A stretch of 64,000 nucleotides of DNA. Source: Planctomycetota bacterium. GTDB lineage: Bacteria > Planctomycetota > Planctomycetia > Pirellulales > Pirellulaceae. Positions 37,518 to 45,095 of this stretch are shown in pieces (positions within the stretch are counted from its first letter, which is position 1; the number at the start of each line of letters is the position of its first letter). The stretch covers positions 1-64,000 of the forward strand of contig VGZC01000024.1 of NCBI GenBank assembly GCA_016872725.1, read 5' to 3'. Under the pieces are notes generated by a model. The model saw only the letters and a list, made by a program, of their open reading frames with translations, did not search any database and was not told the origin of the DNA. The position numbers and the translations under genes are program-made.

Positions 37518-39314
37518 TCACCGCCCGTCCTCAGGGCGAACCGGCCCATCGACCCGCACGATTTCCGCGGCGAACAGGTCGCGAGCCCGAGCCACCAGCG
37601 CGTGGCGCTCGGTCTGCTGGAGCCGCTGGCGGGCCGTCGGTTTGGGCACTACCACCTCGCCTCCGTCGGCCATCGTCCGGAACTCAATACCGACCGGAAC
37701 GCCCACGAGCTGCCGTAAAGTGGTTTCCATTTCCGACTTACATGCGGCCCGCTCGCATCGTTCCTTTGCCAGATTATACTTCGCGGAAAAATAGGCGACC
37801 AGACGATTTGGCGCGATAATTGCTACATGATCGACGCGCGACGCGGCGTCCGACAGCAAATCGCTCAACCGATCGACGGTCGCCGTCCAAAAATAGTTCG
37901 CGTTCTCCGCCGTCAGGATGCCCGCGGCGGGCTCCCCGCTCCCGTCATGGATCGGCTCCCGGGCCTCAGCCGATTCGGTCGCGGTCAGGTCGGAGCCCGC
38001 TCGGTCGGAGCCGGTCGAAGGTTCAGGCTTTTTTTTTTCGGACGTCGGAGCCGATGGGGGCGGCGTCGAAGGGGCCGACGAGCGTGCCGACGCGATCGGG
38101 GCCGCACTCTCCGACCGCGAAGGAAGTGCGGGCACGGCACCTTGGCGGAGGGTGTCGACGAGTCGCGCCAGGTCGTCGAGCCGGTCGAGGGCCGTGATCC
38201 GGATGAGGGCCAATTCGAGCAGGATGCGGCCGTGTGTGCTTTGCCGCATGCGGATCAGCGTATGGTCGAGGATCTGGCTGATCGCCAGGAGGGTCTCCAT
38301 TCCGAGCGCGCGGCCTTGGGCGGCGAGCTCGGGCCAGGACTGCGCTTCGCATTGCAGGGCGAGCGACGGATCGCCCCCGACCGACGCGACCAGCATGTCG
38401 CGGAACGCCGTCAGCAATTGTTCGGCGAGGTGTCCCGCGTCGATGCCCAGCCGACTGGCCCGTTCCAAAGCCTCCATCGCGCCGGCCGCATCCCGGGCGA
38501 TCAAGCGATCGACGAGCCCGGTGAGCGTCGAGGGATCGGCCGAACCGAGCATCGCGTAGACGTCCTCGGCGGTGATCGTCGGGCCACTGAACGCGAGCAA
38601 TTGTTCGAGGAGCGATTGGCTGTCCCGCATCGAGCCGGCCGCGCGCCGGGCGAGGATGGCGAGCGCCGAATCGTCGGCGTGCCGGCCTTCGCACCGAAGC
38701 ACGTAGCGCAGCCGTTCCACGATCTCGGTCGCGTCGATCGGAGCGAAATCATAGCGCTGGCATCGCGACAGGACGGTGATCGGGATCTTCTCCGGATCGG
38801 TCGTACAGAAGATGAACTTCACATGCTCGGGCGGCTCTTCGAGCGTCTTCAGCAGGGCGTTGAACGCCTGCGTCGTGAGCATGTGGACTTCATCGATGAT
38901 GTAGATCTTGTAGGGCGATCGGCTCGGGCGGATATGGATGTTCGAGCGGAGCTGCCGGATCTCCTCGATCCCCCGATTGCTGGCTCCGTCGATTTCGATC
39001 ACGTCGATATCCTCGCCCGCATCGACGCTCAGGCAAACATCGCACGTATTGTCCGGCTCGGGACTCGGCCCCTTCTGGCAATTGAGCGCCTTGGCGAAGA
39101 TGCGGGCCGCCGACGTCTTGCCGACGCCGCGCGCTCCCGTGAACAAATACGCATGCCCGACTCGATGACCCGTGATGGCGTTCGCGAGCGCGTGCGCGAC
39201 GGGACCTTGGCCGACCAGTTCCTCGAACGAGCGCGGGCGGTACCGCCTCGCGACGACCAGATATTGGCCGGAATCCGGTTCCCGCTCATGCCGATCGTCC
39301 GGCGGACTGTTCAT
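37518..39314 (-). CDS. dnaX: DNA polymerase III subunit tau/gamma
   Basis: 598 residues from ATG 39314. The clamp-loader AAA+ motor: Walker A FTGARGVGKTSAARIFAKAL, the four-Cys zinc module (CQKG, then CDVC), DEVHMLTTQAFNALLKTLEE, and the arginine finger stretch LSRCQRYDF. Domain III ends near residue 370. Next comes a Ser/Pro/Ala linker, then a tau-specific C-terminal domain (YFWTATVDRLSDLLSDAA, FSAKYNLAKERCERAACKSE). At codons 426-429 in the linker the mRNA has ten consecutive A, a slippage site discussed separately. The gene is downstream of the SRP RNA gene and upstream of ybaB, a gene order known from many bacteria. Confidence 0.96.
   Translation of the reverse strand: MNSPPDDRHEREPDSGQYLVVARRYRPRSFEELVGQGPVAHALANAITGHRVGHAYLFTGARGVGKTSAARIFAKALNCQKGPSPEPDNTCDVCLSVDAGEDIDVIEIDGASNRGIEEIRQLRSNIHIRPSRSPYKIYIIDEVHMLTTQAFNALLKTLEEPPEHVKFIFCTTDPEKIPITVLSRCQRYDFAPIDATEIVERLRYVLRCEGRHADDSALAILARRAAGSMRDSQSLLEQLLAFSGPTITAEDVYAMLGSADPSTLTGLVDRLIARDAAGAMEALERASRLGIDAGHLAEQLLTAFRDMLVASVGGDPSLALQCEAQSWPELAAQGRALGMETLLAISQILDHTLIRMRQSTHGRILLELALIRITALDRLDDLARLVDTLRQGAVPALPSRSESAAPIASARSSAPSTPPPSAPTSEKKKPEPSTGSDRAGSDLTATESAEAREPIHDGSGEPAAGILTAENANYFWTATVDRLSDLLSDAASRVDHVAIIAPNRLVAYFSAKYNLAKERCERAACKSEMETTLRQLVGVPVGIEFRTMADGGEVVVPKPTARQRLQQTERHALVARARDLFAAEIVRVDGPVRPEDGR
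38029..38038 (-). promoter_or_regulatory. A10 slippery run in dnaX (programmed frameshift or transcriptional slippage)
   Basis: On the coding strand codons 426-429 read GAA AAA AAA AAG and contain ten A in a row. Adding one A, or a -1 ribosomal slip, gives Glu-Lys-Lys-Lys-Ala followed at once by TGA, a 430-residue product. Losing one A, or +1, gives a stop 14 codons after the run. E. coli gamma (431 residues) and Thermus gamma arise at A-rich sites in the same linker. Confidence 0.65.
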
Positions 39315-39350
39315 GATGGGAACACCCCTGTCGCCGCGGAATCGTCGTCC

Positions 39351-39452
39351 GGACGGAAAGAGACCCTCGCACAGAGGTACACCGCTTAGGGCTGCTCCGG
39401 TTAAGGCCTGACCCGGTTCACAGCTTCCCCTCGCAAGGGTCTCTTTCCGTCC
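39351..39452 (-). ncRNA. ffs: Bacterial small SRP RNA (4.5S RNA)
   Basis: About 100 bases closed by a perfect 16-base-pair stem (GGACGGAAAGAGACCC with GGGTCTCTTTCCGTCC). On the minus strand the conserved SRP core reads CCGGGTCAGG, then CCTTAACCGG, then AGCAGCCCTAAGCGG, which supplies the symmetric loop bound by Ffh (TCAGG opposite AGCAGC). The apical loop is TTAACC in place of the common CGGAAG, so the GNRA-type tetraloop is missing. It has its own promoter and lies 36 bases before dnaX, the classic ffs-dnaX neighbourhood. The RNA delivers membrane proteins to the translocon with Ffh and FtsY. Confidence 0.9.
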
Positions 39453-39487
39453 GCGCGGTTCCGTTCGGACCCGCACGCTCCATCCCT

Positions 39488-39516
39488 GTTGTACGGTCTG
39501 GCGTTCCGGTCGTCAA
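39488..39516 (-). promoter_or_regulatory. Sigma-70-type promoter for ffs
   Basis: On the minus strand TTGACG (39516-39511), a 17-base spacer and TACAAC (39493-39488). Transcription would start about 30 bases before the long stem, leaving a 5' leader to be trimmed, as RNase P does for 4.5S RNA. It overlaps the last codon of the radical SAM gene. Confidence 0.55.
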
Positions 39517-40502
39517 AGGTGGTCCGGCCTCCGGATCCGATCGGCGGCGAGCTTCTGGGAACGGCCGTCGCAGACGCACACGACGTTCGGTCCGATTTCC
39601 TGGGTCTCGTTCATCGCGCGCAGCCGGGCGACGCGGTCGGCTCGGCAGGCCGAGCACGCGCGGAGCCGCTCGATGGCCCACAGATCGGCGAACGCGCGGC
39701 CGCGGCCCAGTCGGAGTGACCGTTCGAGGGCCGTCTCGAGCGACGTGAGGCGGGGCGGTTCAAAAAGGCCCCGTTCGGCGAGCCGATCCATGATGCCGTT
39801 CCCCGCCCGCGTCGGAATCAGGACGACCGTATCGGCGGCCGATTCGAACGCGAACTCGGCCGAGCGCACGGCCCATTCGATCCCGGCGGCCTCGTCCAGG
39901 CCGGGCGGCCGCACCAGGATAAACGCGCGCACCGACGCGCCGTCGCTCCGCAGCCATTCGGCCGATCGCCGGAAATCACCGGCCGTCATCCCCTTCCGAA
40001 GCGCCCGGAGCGAGGGAGCGTGGACCGTTTCGAGCCCCATGGCGACTTCGAGCCGAGCGGGTTCGATCCGTCGCCGGAACGCGCGGAACTCGGGGATGCG
40101 GCATTTCGGGTGGTTTTCCACGACGACCGTGCGGAACGCCCGCACTCGGTCCGCGATCGGCCCGTGGTCCTCGATCGGTATCGACGCCCTATCGAGAAAA
40201 CTGCCGCTGTTGTAGAGCTTGATCGACTCGGCCGGCTCGAGCCGTTCGAGCGCGTAGTCGATCTGCGCGGGGATCGCGCCGCGGGGCGTTGGACCGGGTA
40301 GCGTGTGCCGCCACAGATCGCACATGAGGCACCGCCGAGCGCACTCGCGGGCGGCGAGCAACAGGGTCGCGACGCGTTCGAGCTTCCCTTCGCGCGCGTA
40401 CTCCCCTTCCACAAACATGCCGACGGGCCGTCCCGGATCGACATCGATCCGAGGCGGCCGATGCGCCAGAATGTCGCCGGCACGGATCGACGCCAGATCC
40501 AT
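39513..40502 (-). CDS. Radical SAM protein related to archaeosine-type RaSEA (TIGR01210-like)
   Basis: 329 residues from ATG 40502. The 4Fe-4S cluster Cys are in CARRCLMC (Cx3Cx2C). Behind it the sequence follows the RaSEA/COG1244 pattern: ESIKLYNSGSFLDRASIP, RTVVVENHPKCR, RLEVAMGLETVHAPSLRALR and FILVRPPGLDEAAG. RaSEA works in archaea on lysine-bearing preQ0 in tRNA, with ArcS, to form archaeosine; bacterial relatives have no settled role. Four extra Cys near the C-terminus (ACSACRAD, VCVCDG) may hold another metal site. It lies 8 bases after the asparagine-synthase-like gene, so both are probably one operon. Exact substrate unknown. Confidence 0.72.
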   Translation of the reverse strand: MDLASIRAGDILAHRPPRIDVDPGRPVGMFVEGEYAREGKLERVATLLLAARECARRCLMCDLWRHTLPGPTPRGAIPAQIDYALERLEPAESIKLYNSGSFLDRASIPIEDHGPIADRVRAFRTVVVENHPKCRIPEFRAFRRRIEPARLEVAMGLETVHAPSLRALRKGMTAGDFRRSAEWLRSDGASVRAFILVRPPGLDEAAGIEWAVRSAEFAFESAADTVVLIPTRAGNGIMDRLAERGLFEPPRLTSLETALERSLRLGRGRAFADLWAIERLRACSACRADRVARLRAMNETQEIGPNVVCVCDGRSQKLAADRIRRPDHL

Positions 40503-40510
40503 CGAAACGG

Positions 40511-41848
40511 TCACCTCGCGAACAGGTCCTCGTACGCGCGCCGGTACGCCGATTCGCGCGCGGGAAAGACCTGCTCCCAGCGGTTGGGCCCGAGCGCCCC
40601 GTGTTGGAACCGGCGCTTGGGATAGACGGGCATCGTCAGCCCCGTCACCCGCTCGACCCCGCGCCGCACGATTTCGCCCTTGAGCGCATAGAGGCGCCGC
40701 GTGTCCCATTCGGTCAGCGCGACGAACGGGATGCCCTCGGCGACTTCAATCACATTCGGGAGCGCGAACGGACTGAACCCATGGAATCCCTCGAGCCGGG
40801 CCGGAGCGTACGACCGCACATGCCCCCGGCTCAGCCCGCCGCTGTGGACAAGCGAGTGCTTGATCGCGTCGACGCCCCAACCCTCGTGGTAGAGCATCCG
40901 GTTGTTCAGCACGCTGCGGATCGTCAGCTCCGCGTTCTCCTCGATCGGATAGTCCTTCAGATTCTCGTCGCCGCCGTCGCCGTCGACGAGGAACTTCCAG
41001 TCGGCGTATCGGGCGCGGATGCCGCGGCACAGAGCGCGGGCCATCGCGGCCGCCTGGACGTCGAGCGGTTTGTAGTCCTCGATCGTCCGGATCGCGTCCT
41101 CGATCCGAATCGACTCGGCGTTCGTTTCGATGACTTCGAGCAGGTACGACAGATCGAGGGCGTCGAGGAACGCGGCGGCTTGTCCCGCGTCCTCGCCGCC
41201 GTCGACCGACAGCGTGAAGGCCTTCAATCGAGTCGGCGCGGCGCCGCGCGCGAGCAGCAGATGATGGAGGACGAGGAGCACGCATCCGCTGTCGACGCCT
41301 CCCGAGAACAGTACGCCGATCGGCTCGCGGTCGTCGATCGCGTCGAGCCACCGGTCGCATTCGCGGGCGAGCGAGCCGACGTAGGCCGCTCCGATCGCGT
41401 CCAAGTCGGGCGGCAATCGATCGCGGAGCGGACTGAAGAAGCGGGTCTGCGCGGGATTCGGATCGGGACACCCGACCAGCGCGATCTCGACCAGATAATG
41501 CGCGGGCGCCATGCGCGTGTACGAAGGATGGAATTGGTCGAGCAGTCCGTCGCGTTCGAGTTGTTCGCGGATGGCATCGATCCGTTCGGCGACGATGAGG
41601 CACGGGCCGTCGACCTGTTTGGCAAGGAAATACCGGAGGGGGCGACCGAGCGACCGGGCCATCCGCACGATGTGACCGACGCGGGCCGCGATCGCGAAAT
41701 GGCCGTCGAGCGCCCGTACGCGGCCCGGGTCGCCCGACGCGACGGCGGCGACCGCGTCCTCGTACGTCGCCCCGGTGAGCGCGTTGGCGGTCGGATCGAG
41801 CAGGTTGACAACGCGTTCGACCGTTCGATGCGCCACCATGGTCGTCAT
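40511..41848 (-). CDS. Asparagine-synthase-like PP-loop ATPase without glutaminase cysteine
   Basis: 445 residues from ATG 41848; the ATG at 41839, 9 bases behind a GGAGG, is the better-supported start. The C-terminal half is an asparagine-synthase-type PP-loop ATPase (GVLFSGGVDSG near residue 180, later LVDGDGGDENLKDY). The first 140 residues have the shape of a class II glutamine amidotransferase (ALDGHFAIAARVG), but the mandatory Cys at position 2 is missing, so it would need ammonia or another amine. Adenylating enzymes of this type make amides in small-molecule or nucleoside biosynthesis. Its start overlaps the stop of the kinase stub by 4 bases, and the radical SAM gene follows by 8. 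Confidence 0.75.
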   Translation of the reverse strand: MTTMVAHRTVERVVNLLDPTANALTGATYEDAVAAVASGDPGRVRALDGHFAIAARVGHIVRMARSLGRPLRYFLAKQVDGPCLIVAERIDAIREQLERDGLLDQFHPSYTRMAPAHYLVEIALVGCPDPNPAQTRFFSPLRDRLPPDLDAIGAAYVGSLARECDRWLDAIDDREPIGVLFSGGVDSGCVLLVLHHLLLARGAAPTRLKAFTLSVDGGEDAGQAAAFLDALDLSYLLEVIETNAESIRIEDAIRTIEDYKPLDVQAAAMARALCRGIRARYADWKFLVDGDGGDENLKDYPIEENAELTIRSVLNNRMLYHEGWGVDAIKHSLVHSGGLSRGHVRSYAPARLEGFHGFSPFALPNVIEVAEGIPFVALTEWDTRRLYALKGEIVRRGVERVTGLTMPVYPKRRFQHGALGPNRWEQVFPARESAYRRAYEDLFAR

Positions 41849-42213
41849 CCTCCCTCGCTCTTGAGTTCGCGGCCCGTGTTCAGTTTCGCATGCAGGCGCC
41901 TTTCCGCCAATTCCATGTCCATCCGATCGAGCTGGACTTGCGCCCGCTCGGCCTCACCGACCGCCAACCGAACGGCCGCCATCGAATGGGGCCGGAGCAC
42001 GGGGTCTTTTCGAAGGAGTTGGTCGACGAGCGCGTCGAGCCAGATCGGGCAATCGAGGGCCCGCGCGGTGGCGCGTTCCGGACGCTCGGTCGTGTGCGCG
42101 TGTTCGAGCGCCTCGACCGTGTCCCCGCGGAACGGCGGCGATCCGGTCAGCATGGCATGCAGGAGGCAACCGAGCGCGTACATGTCGACCTTGGGACCGA
42201 TGCGCGAAGTCAT
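41845..42213 (-). pseudogene. C-terminal lobe of a Hanks-type Ser/Thr kinase (truncated)
   Basis: 122 residues from ATG 42213. It covers only subdomains IX-XI: KVDMYALGCLLHAMLTGSPP, then RPERATARALD and LVDQLLRKDPVLRPHSMAAV. The ATP-binding lobe, HRD and DFG motifs are absent, and the DNA in front belongs to the SLOG/AbiGi-like gene, so no active kinase can be made. The ATG has no good ribosome-binding site. Its TGA overlaps the ATG of the asparagine-synthase-like gene (ATGA), so translation of the stub could still matter for that gene. Most likely a decayed kinase; a small functional fragment cannot be excluded. Confidence 0.65.
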
Positions 42214-42263
42214 GCGGTCCGTTATACCATACGACCCGCGCCGGTCGGGCCCCGCGATCGGAT

Positions 42264-43733
42264 TCACGCGCCGCGCCACTTTTCGCCGACGACGACGACC
42301 GGCCATCGGCTGACATACCGCGCGAAGGCCGCCGATTCGTCGTCGGCCGTGAAGACGAACGCCGCATCATCGGGCACGCGCGTCAGGTCGATCGACTGGG
42401 CGACCCGCCATTCCCGTTCCTCGCTCCACGCGCATCGCCCCCGCGTCGTCGCCGCGCGCTGGAAGAGGAACCGCTCGCCCGGATCGAGCCGATTCCAACT
42501 CGCGTCGTCGCCGTAGATCACCGGTCGCGCGCCGATCGCGCGAAGCCAATCGCGATCGAAGCCCATGCCGAAGGGCGCGAAATCCCACCGTCGCCGGTGC
42601 GCGCGGTAGCGATGAAGGCCACCGAGCCGCGAAAGGGGAACGTCGGTGAGGCACACGACGGGGACCCCGCCGCGGATTCCGTCGGCGGACGCCGTAATCC
42701 CGCGCGACGCGAGGATGCGGAGCAGCGCGGCGAGCGCGCCATGGTCGGCGCTCGGCCGGTCCCAGATCAGGTCGTCGCGGTAATCGTCGATCGACTGGCC
42801 CGGCCAAGGTCCGCGTCGTTCCCGCGTGCAATGGATCAGCGCGCGGTCGTGCGAGCGGCGCGCGACGGACCGAACGCGCGGCACGCGCGCCGCGCGAAGA
42901 ACCCTCCGGACCGGTGAGGCCGGGAACGAGCGCCAGACGGCGGCTCCTTGCGCGACGAGCTCGTTCGCGACGTCCGGAGGCACCAGTTCGGGGCCGATCG
43001 CGAGCCGCAATTCGGGTGGCGAGCCCGAAGCGAGGTGTTCGCGCACGAGCGGCGCGAGGCGTCCGCGCGGCCGCAGCTTGAGCACGAAGCAGACGCCCGC
43101 GATCGCGAGCACGCACGCGTCGGCCTCGCTCACCAAGCCGCGTCCGCTCCCCGCGATCGGCGGCGAAACATGGGCTCGGTCGACCCGCCGGTCCACGCTC
43201 CAGCGCGATACGGTATCGACGAGCCAGCGCAGACCGCGCGGCCCCGGATCGCCTCGCCCGACGTCGACTTGGAAACACGGCCGGCCGGTTCGATCGGCCC
43301 AGTGCGACGCCCACGGCGCACACGTGGCGGAACGCGCGACGACAAGCGGGCCGGACGCCTCCATCGCAGCGCGCATGCCTTCGAACCAGCGCATGGTCCG
43401 ATCGGGCGCCGAGCCGAGATGCGAACTGAGGAGCCCCACGCATCGGGTTCGCAGGAGACTCGCGGGGGCGAGCAGGATTCGCCTTCCGATCCGTTCGGCG
43501 TGCACCGGACACTCGGGCCAATCGGCCACGCACAGTCCCGCGTCGATCGCCCGGTCGATCGCGTCGATCCGCCTCGATCGGAGGCACGACGATTCGCGAA
43601 TCCGTTCCGCGAGGGCATTCCAAAACGTCTGGCGCCGCTCGACGGCGCCCGACGCCGGCGGCACGGCGATCTCGAAGTCGATCTCGAAGTCGATCCTCGG
43701 CGCGGGTCCGCCTCGCGGTCCTTGTTTGGCCAT
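42264..43733 (-). CDS. Uncharacterised protein with SLOG-like and AbiGi-like halves
   Basis: 489 residues from ATG 43733 with GGGAG 6 bases upstream. The N-terminal half looks like a Rossmann-type SLOG/DprA-like nucleotide-binding fold: RCVGLLSSHLGSAPDRTMRW, GPLVVARSATCAPWASHWAD, FVLKLRPRGRLAPLVREHLA and LVPPDVANELVAQGAAVW. The C-terminal half (from about residue 320) has IHCTRERRGPWPGQS, GGVPVVCLTDVPLSRL, WDFAPFGMGFDRDWLRAIGA, RPVIYGD and WSEEREWRV; a ligand-limited CLTD-PL plus gPViYGd and ReWRv pattern is found in AbiGi/DUF2971 phage-defence proteins. Both matches are by eye. SLOG domains sense nucleotide signals in several defence systems. It lies 50 bases upstream of the kinase stub. Confidence 0.6.
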   Translation of the reverse strand: MAKQGPRGGPAPRIDFEIDFEIAVPPASGAVERRQTFWNALAERIRESSCLRSRRIDAIDRAIDAGLCVADWPECPVHAERIGRRILLAPASLLRTRCVGLLSSHLGSAPDRTMRWFEGMRAAMEASGPLVVARSATCAPWASHWADRTGRPCFQVDVGRGDPGPRGLRWLVDTVSRWSVDRRVDRAHVSPPIAGSGRGLVSEADACVLAIAGVCFVLKLRPRGRLAPLVREHLASGSPPELRLAIGPELVPPDVANELVAQGAAVWRSFPASPVRRVLRAARVPRVRSVARRSHDRALIHCTRERRGPWPGQSIDDYRDDLIWDRPSADHGALAALLRILASRGITASADGIRGGVPVVCLTDVPLSRLGGLHRYRAHRRRWDFAPFGMGFDRDWLRAIGARPVIYGDDASWNRLDPGERFLFQRAATTRGRCAWSEEREWRVAQSIDLTRVPDDAAFVFTADDESAAFARYVSRWPVVVVGEKWRGA

Positions 43734-44049
43734 GTCCGCTCCCGACCGCGCGGCGCATCGCGCTCTTTCTTCCCTCCATTCATTGTCGCTCGACCCGCGC
43801 CCGTCAATGGCCGACGGGGGCCTCGCGGCGTTCGCGTGTCCTATCCCTGTCACCCGAGCCCGCCGCCCGCGCGGCTTGCGACACGTGGCGGCAAGATCGA
43901 ACAACCGCTCGTCGCCGATTGGCGCTCGAAAGGCGACACGTCCAACATCCGATCCGGCCACTGGATTCCAGGCCGCTTCTTTCGTACCCTGACCGAGGGC
44001 GCGTCCTCCGCCGCCGCCGTGGGGCGGCTTGAGGAAGTGGAGACGTGGC
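43734..44049. other. Divergent intergenic region
   Basis: 316 bases between a minus-strand gene and the plus-strand TctC-like gene. Promoters for both must be here, but I see no near-consensus pair, palindrome or structured RNA. Confidence 0.5.
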
Positions 44050-45075
44050 ATGCGAAGGTCAACCGGGCCGAGGCGACGCCCGAATCGGGCGGTCGAAGCG
44101 AATCGTGCGGGGACGGTCGTTGGAGCGGGCCTGCTGTTGGCCGCCGTCGCGGCGATCGCCGGCTGCGGCGGCGCGGCGCCGCCTTATCCCGCTCGACCCA
44201 TCACCATCATCTGCCCTTGGGCGGAGGGCGGAGGGACCGACCGCGTGGCCCGGTTCTGGGCCGAATCGCTCGCGCGCGAATTGCGGGTTCCCGTGATCGT
44301 CGAAAACAAGACGGGCGGGGCCGGAGAAACGGGCCATCGCGCCGGCGCGGAGGCGCCGCCCGACGGGTACACGCTCACGATGATCACGTTCGAGTTGTCC
44401 ACGATGCGCGCGATGGGCGTATCGGAGCTGACGTATGGCGACTTCGAGTGCCTGCTTCAGGTCAACGCCGATCCGGCGGCGATTATCGTCCGCAAGGACG
44501 CGCCGTGGGGGACGCTGCGCGCCTTGCTGGACGCGGCGCGCGCCGCGCCCGGCACGATCAAGATGTCGGGCACCGCGCGGGGCGGAGCCTGGGATCTCGC
44601 GCGGGCGGGCCTCTTGCTGGCCGACGGGCAGACGGCCAACGCCGTCGCGTGGATTCCCGCGCAAGGCGCCGCTCCGTCACTCGGCGAACTCGTTCAGGGG
44701 AACATCGACGCCGTCTGTTGCAGCCTTCCCGAGGCCGCGCCCGCCGCGGCCGACACGCGCGTGCTCGCCGTCATGTCCGATGAACGCGTCCCTCAATTCC
44801 CCGACGTGCCGACGGCTCGCGAATCGGGGATCGACTGGACGGCGACCGGATGGCGCGGACTCGCCGCACCCAGGAATATGCCGCCCGAAATCGTCGACCG
44901 GCTGCGGGCCGCCTGCGGCGCCGTGGCCGCGTCCCCCGTTCATCAAGCGTTCATGGAGGACAGCGGATTCACCGTCATGGTGCGCGAGGGACCGGAATTC
45001 ACCGAGTTCCTGGGCCGACAGGACGTCCAATGGGATCGAGTGATTCAAGCCGCCGGGTTCGCGGCGAAACCGTGA
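44050..45075 (+). CDS. TctC/Bug-family solute-binding lipoprotein
   Basis: 341 residues from ATG 44050 (GGAG about 8 bases upstream). An Arg-rich start is followed by GAGLLLAAVAAIAGC, a lipobox, so this is an anchored lipoprotein. The Bug fold signatures are PARPITIICPWAEGGGTDRV, VIVENKTGGAGETGHRAGA, GTLRALLDAARAAPGTIKMS and WRGLAAPRNMPPEIVDRLRA. Such proteins bind carboxylates or aromatics for tripartite tricarboxylate transporters, but no TctA/TctB genes are near. The stop overlaps a GTG of the following frame by 2 bases; the aldolase-like gene begins 20 bases later. It probably captures the substrate metabolised by the next two genes. Confidence 0.82.
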   Translation: MRRSTGPRRRPNRAVEANRAGTVVGAGLLLAAVAAIAGCGGAAPPYPARPITIICPWAEGGGTDRVARFWAESLARELRVPVIVENKTGGAGETGHRAGAEAPPDGYTLTMITFELSTMRAMGVSELTYGDFECLLQVNADPAAIIVRKDAPWGTLRALLDAARAAPGTIKMSGTARGGAWDLARAGLLLADGQTANAVAWIPAQGAAPSLGELVQGNIDAVCCSLPEAAPAAADTRVLAVMSDERVPQFPDVPTARESGIDWTATGWRGLAAPRNMPPEIVDRLRAACGAVAASPVHQAFMEDSGFTVMVREGPEFTEFLGRQDVQWDRVIQAAGFAAKP

Positions 45076-45095
45076 CGCGCGAAAGGCCTGAAGCG

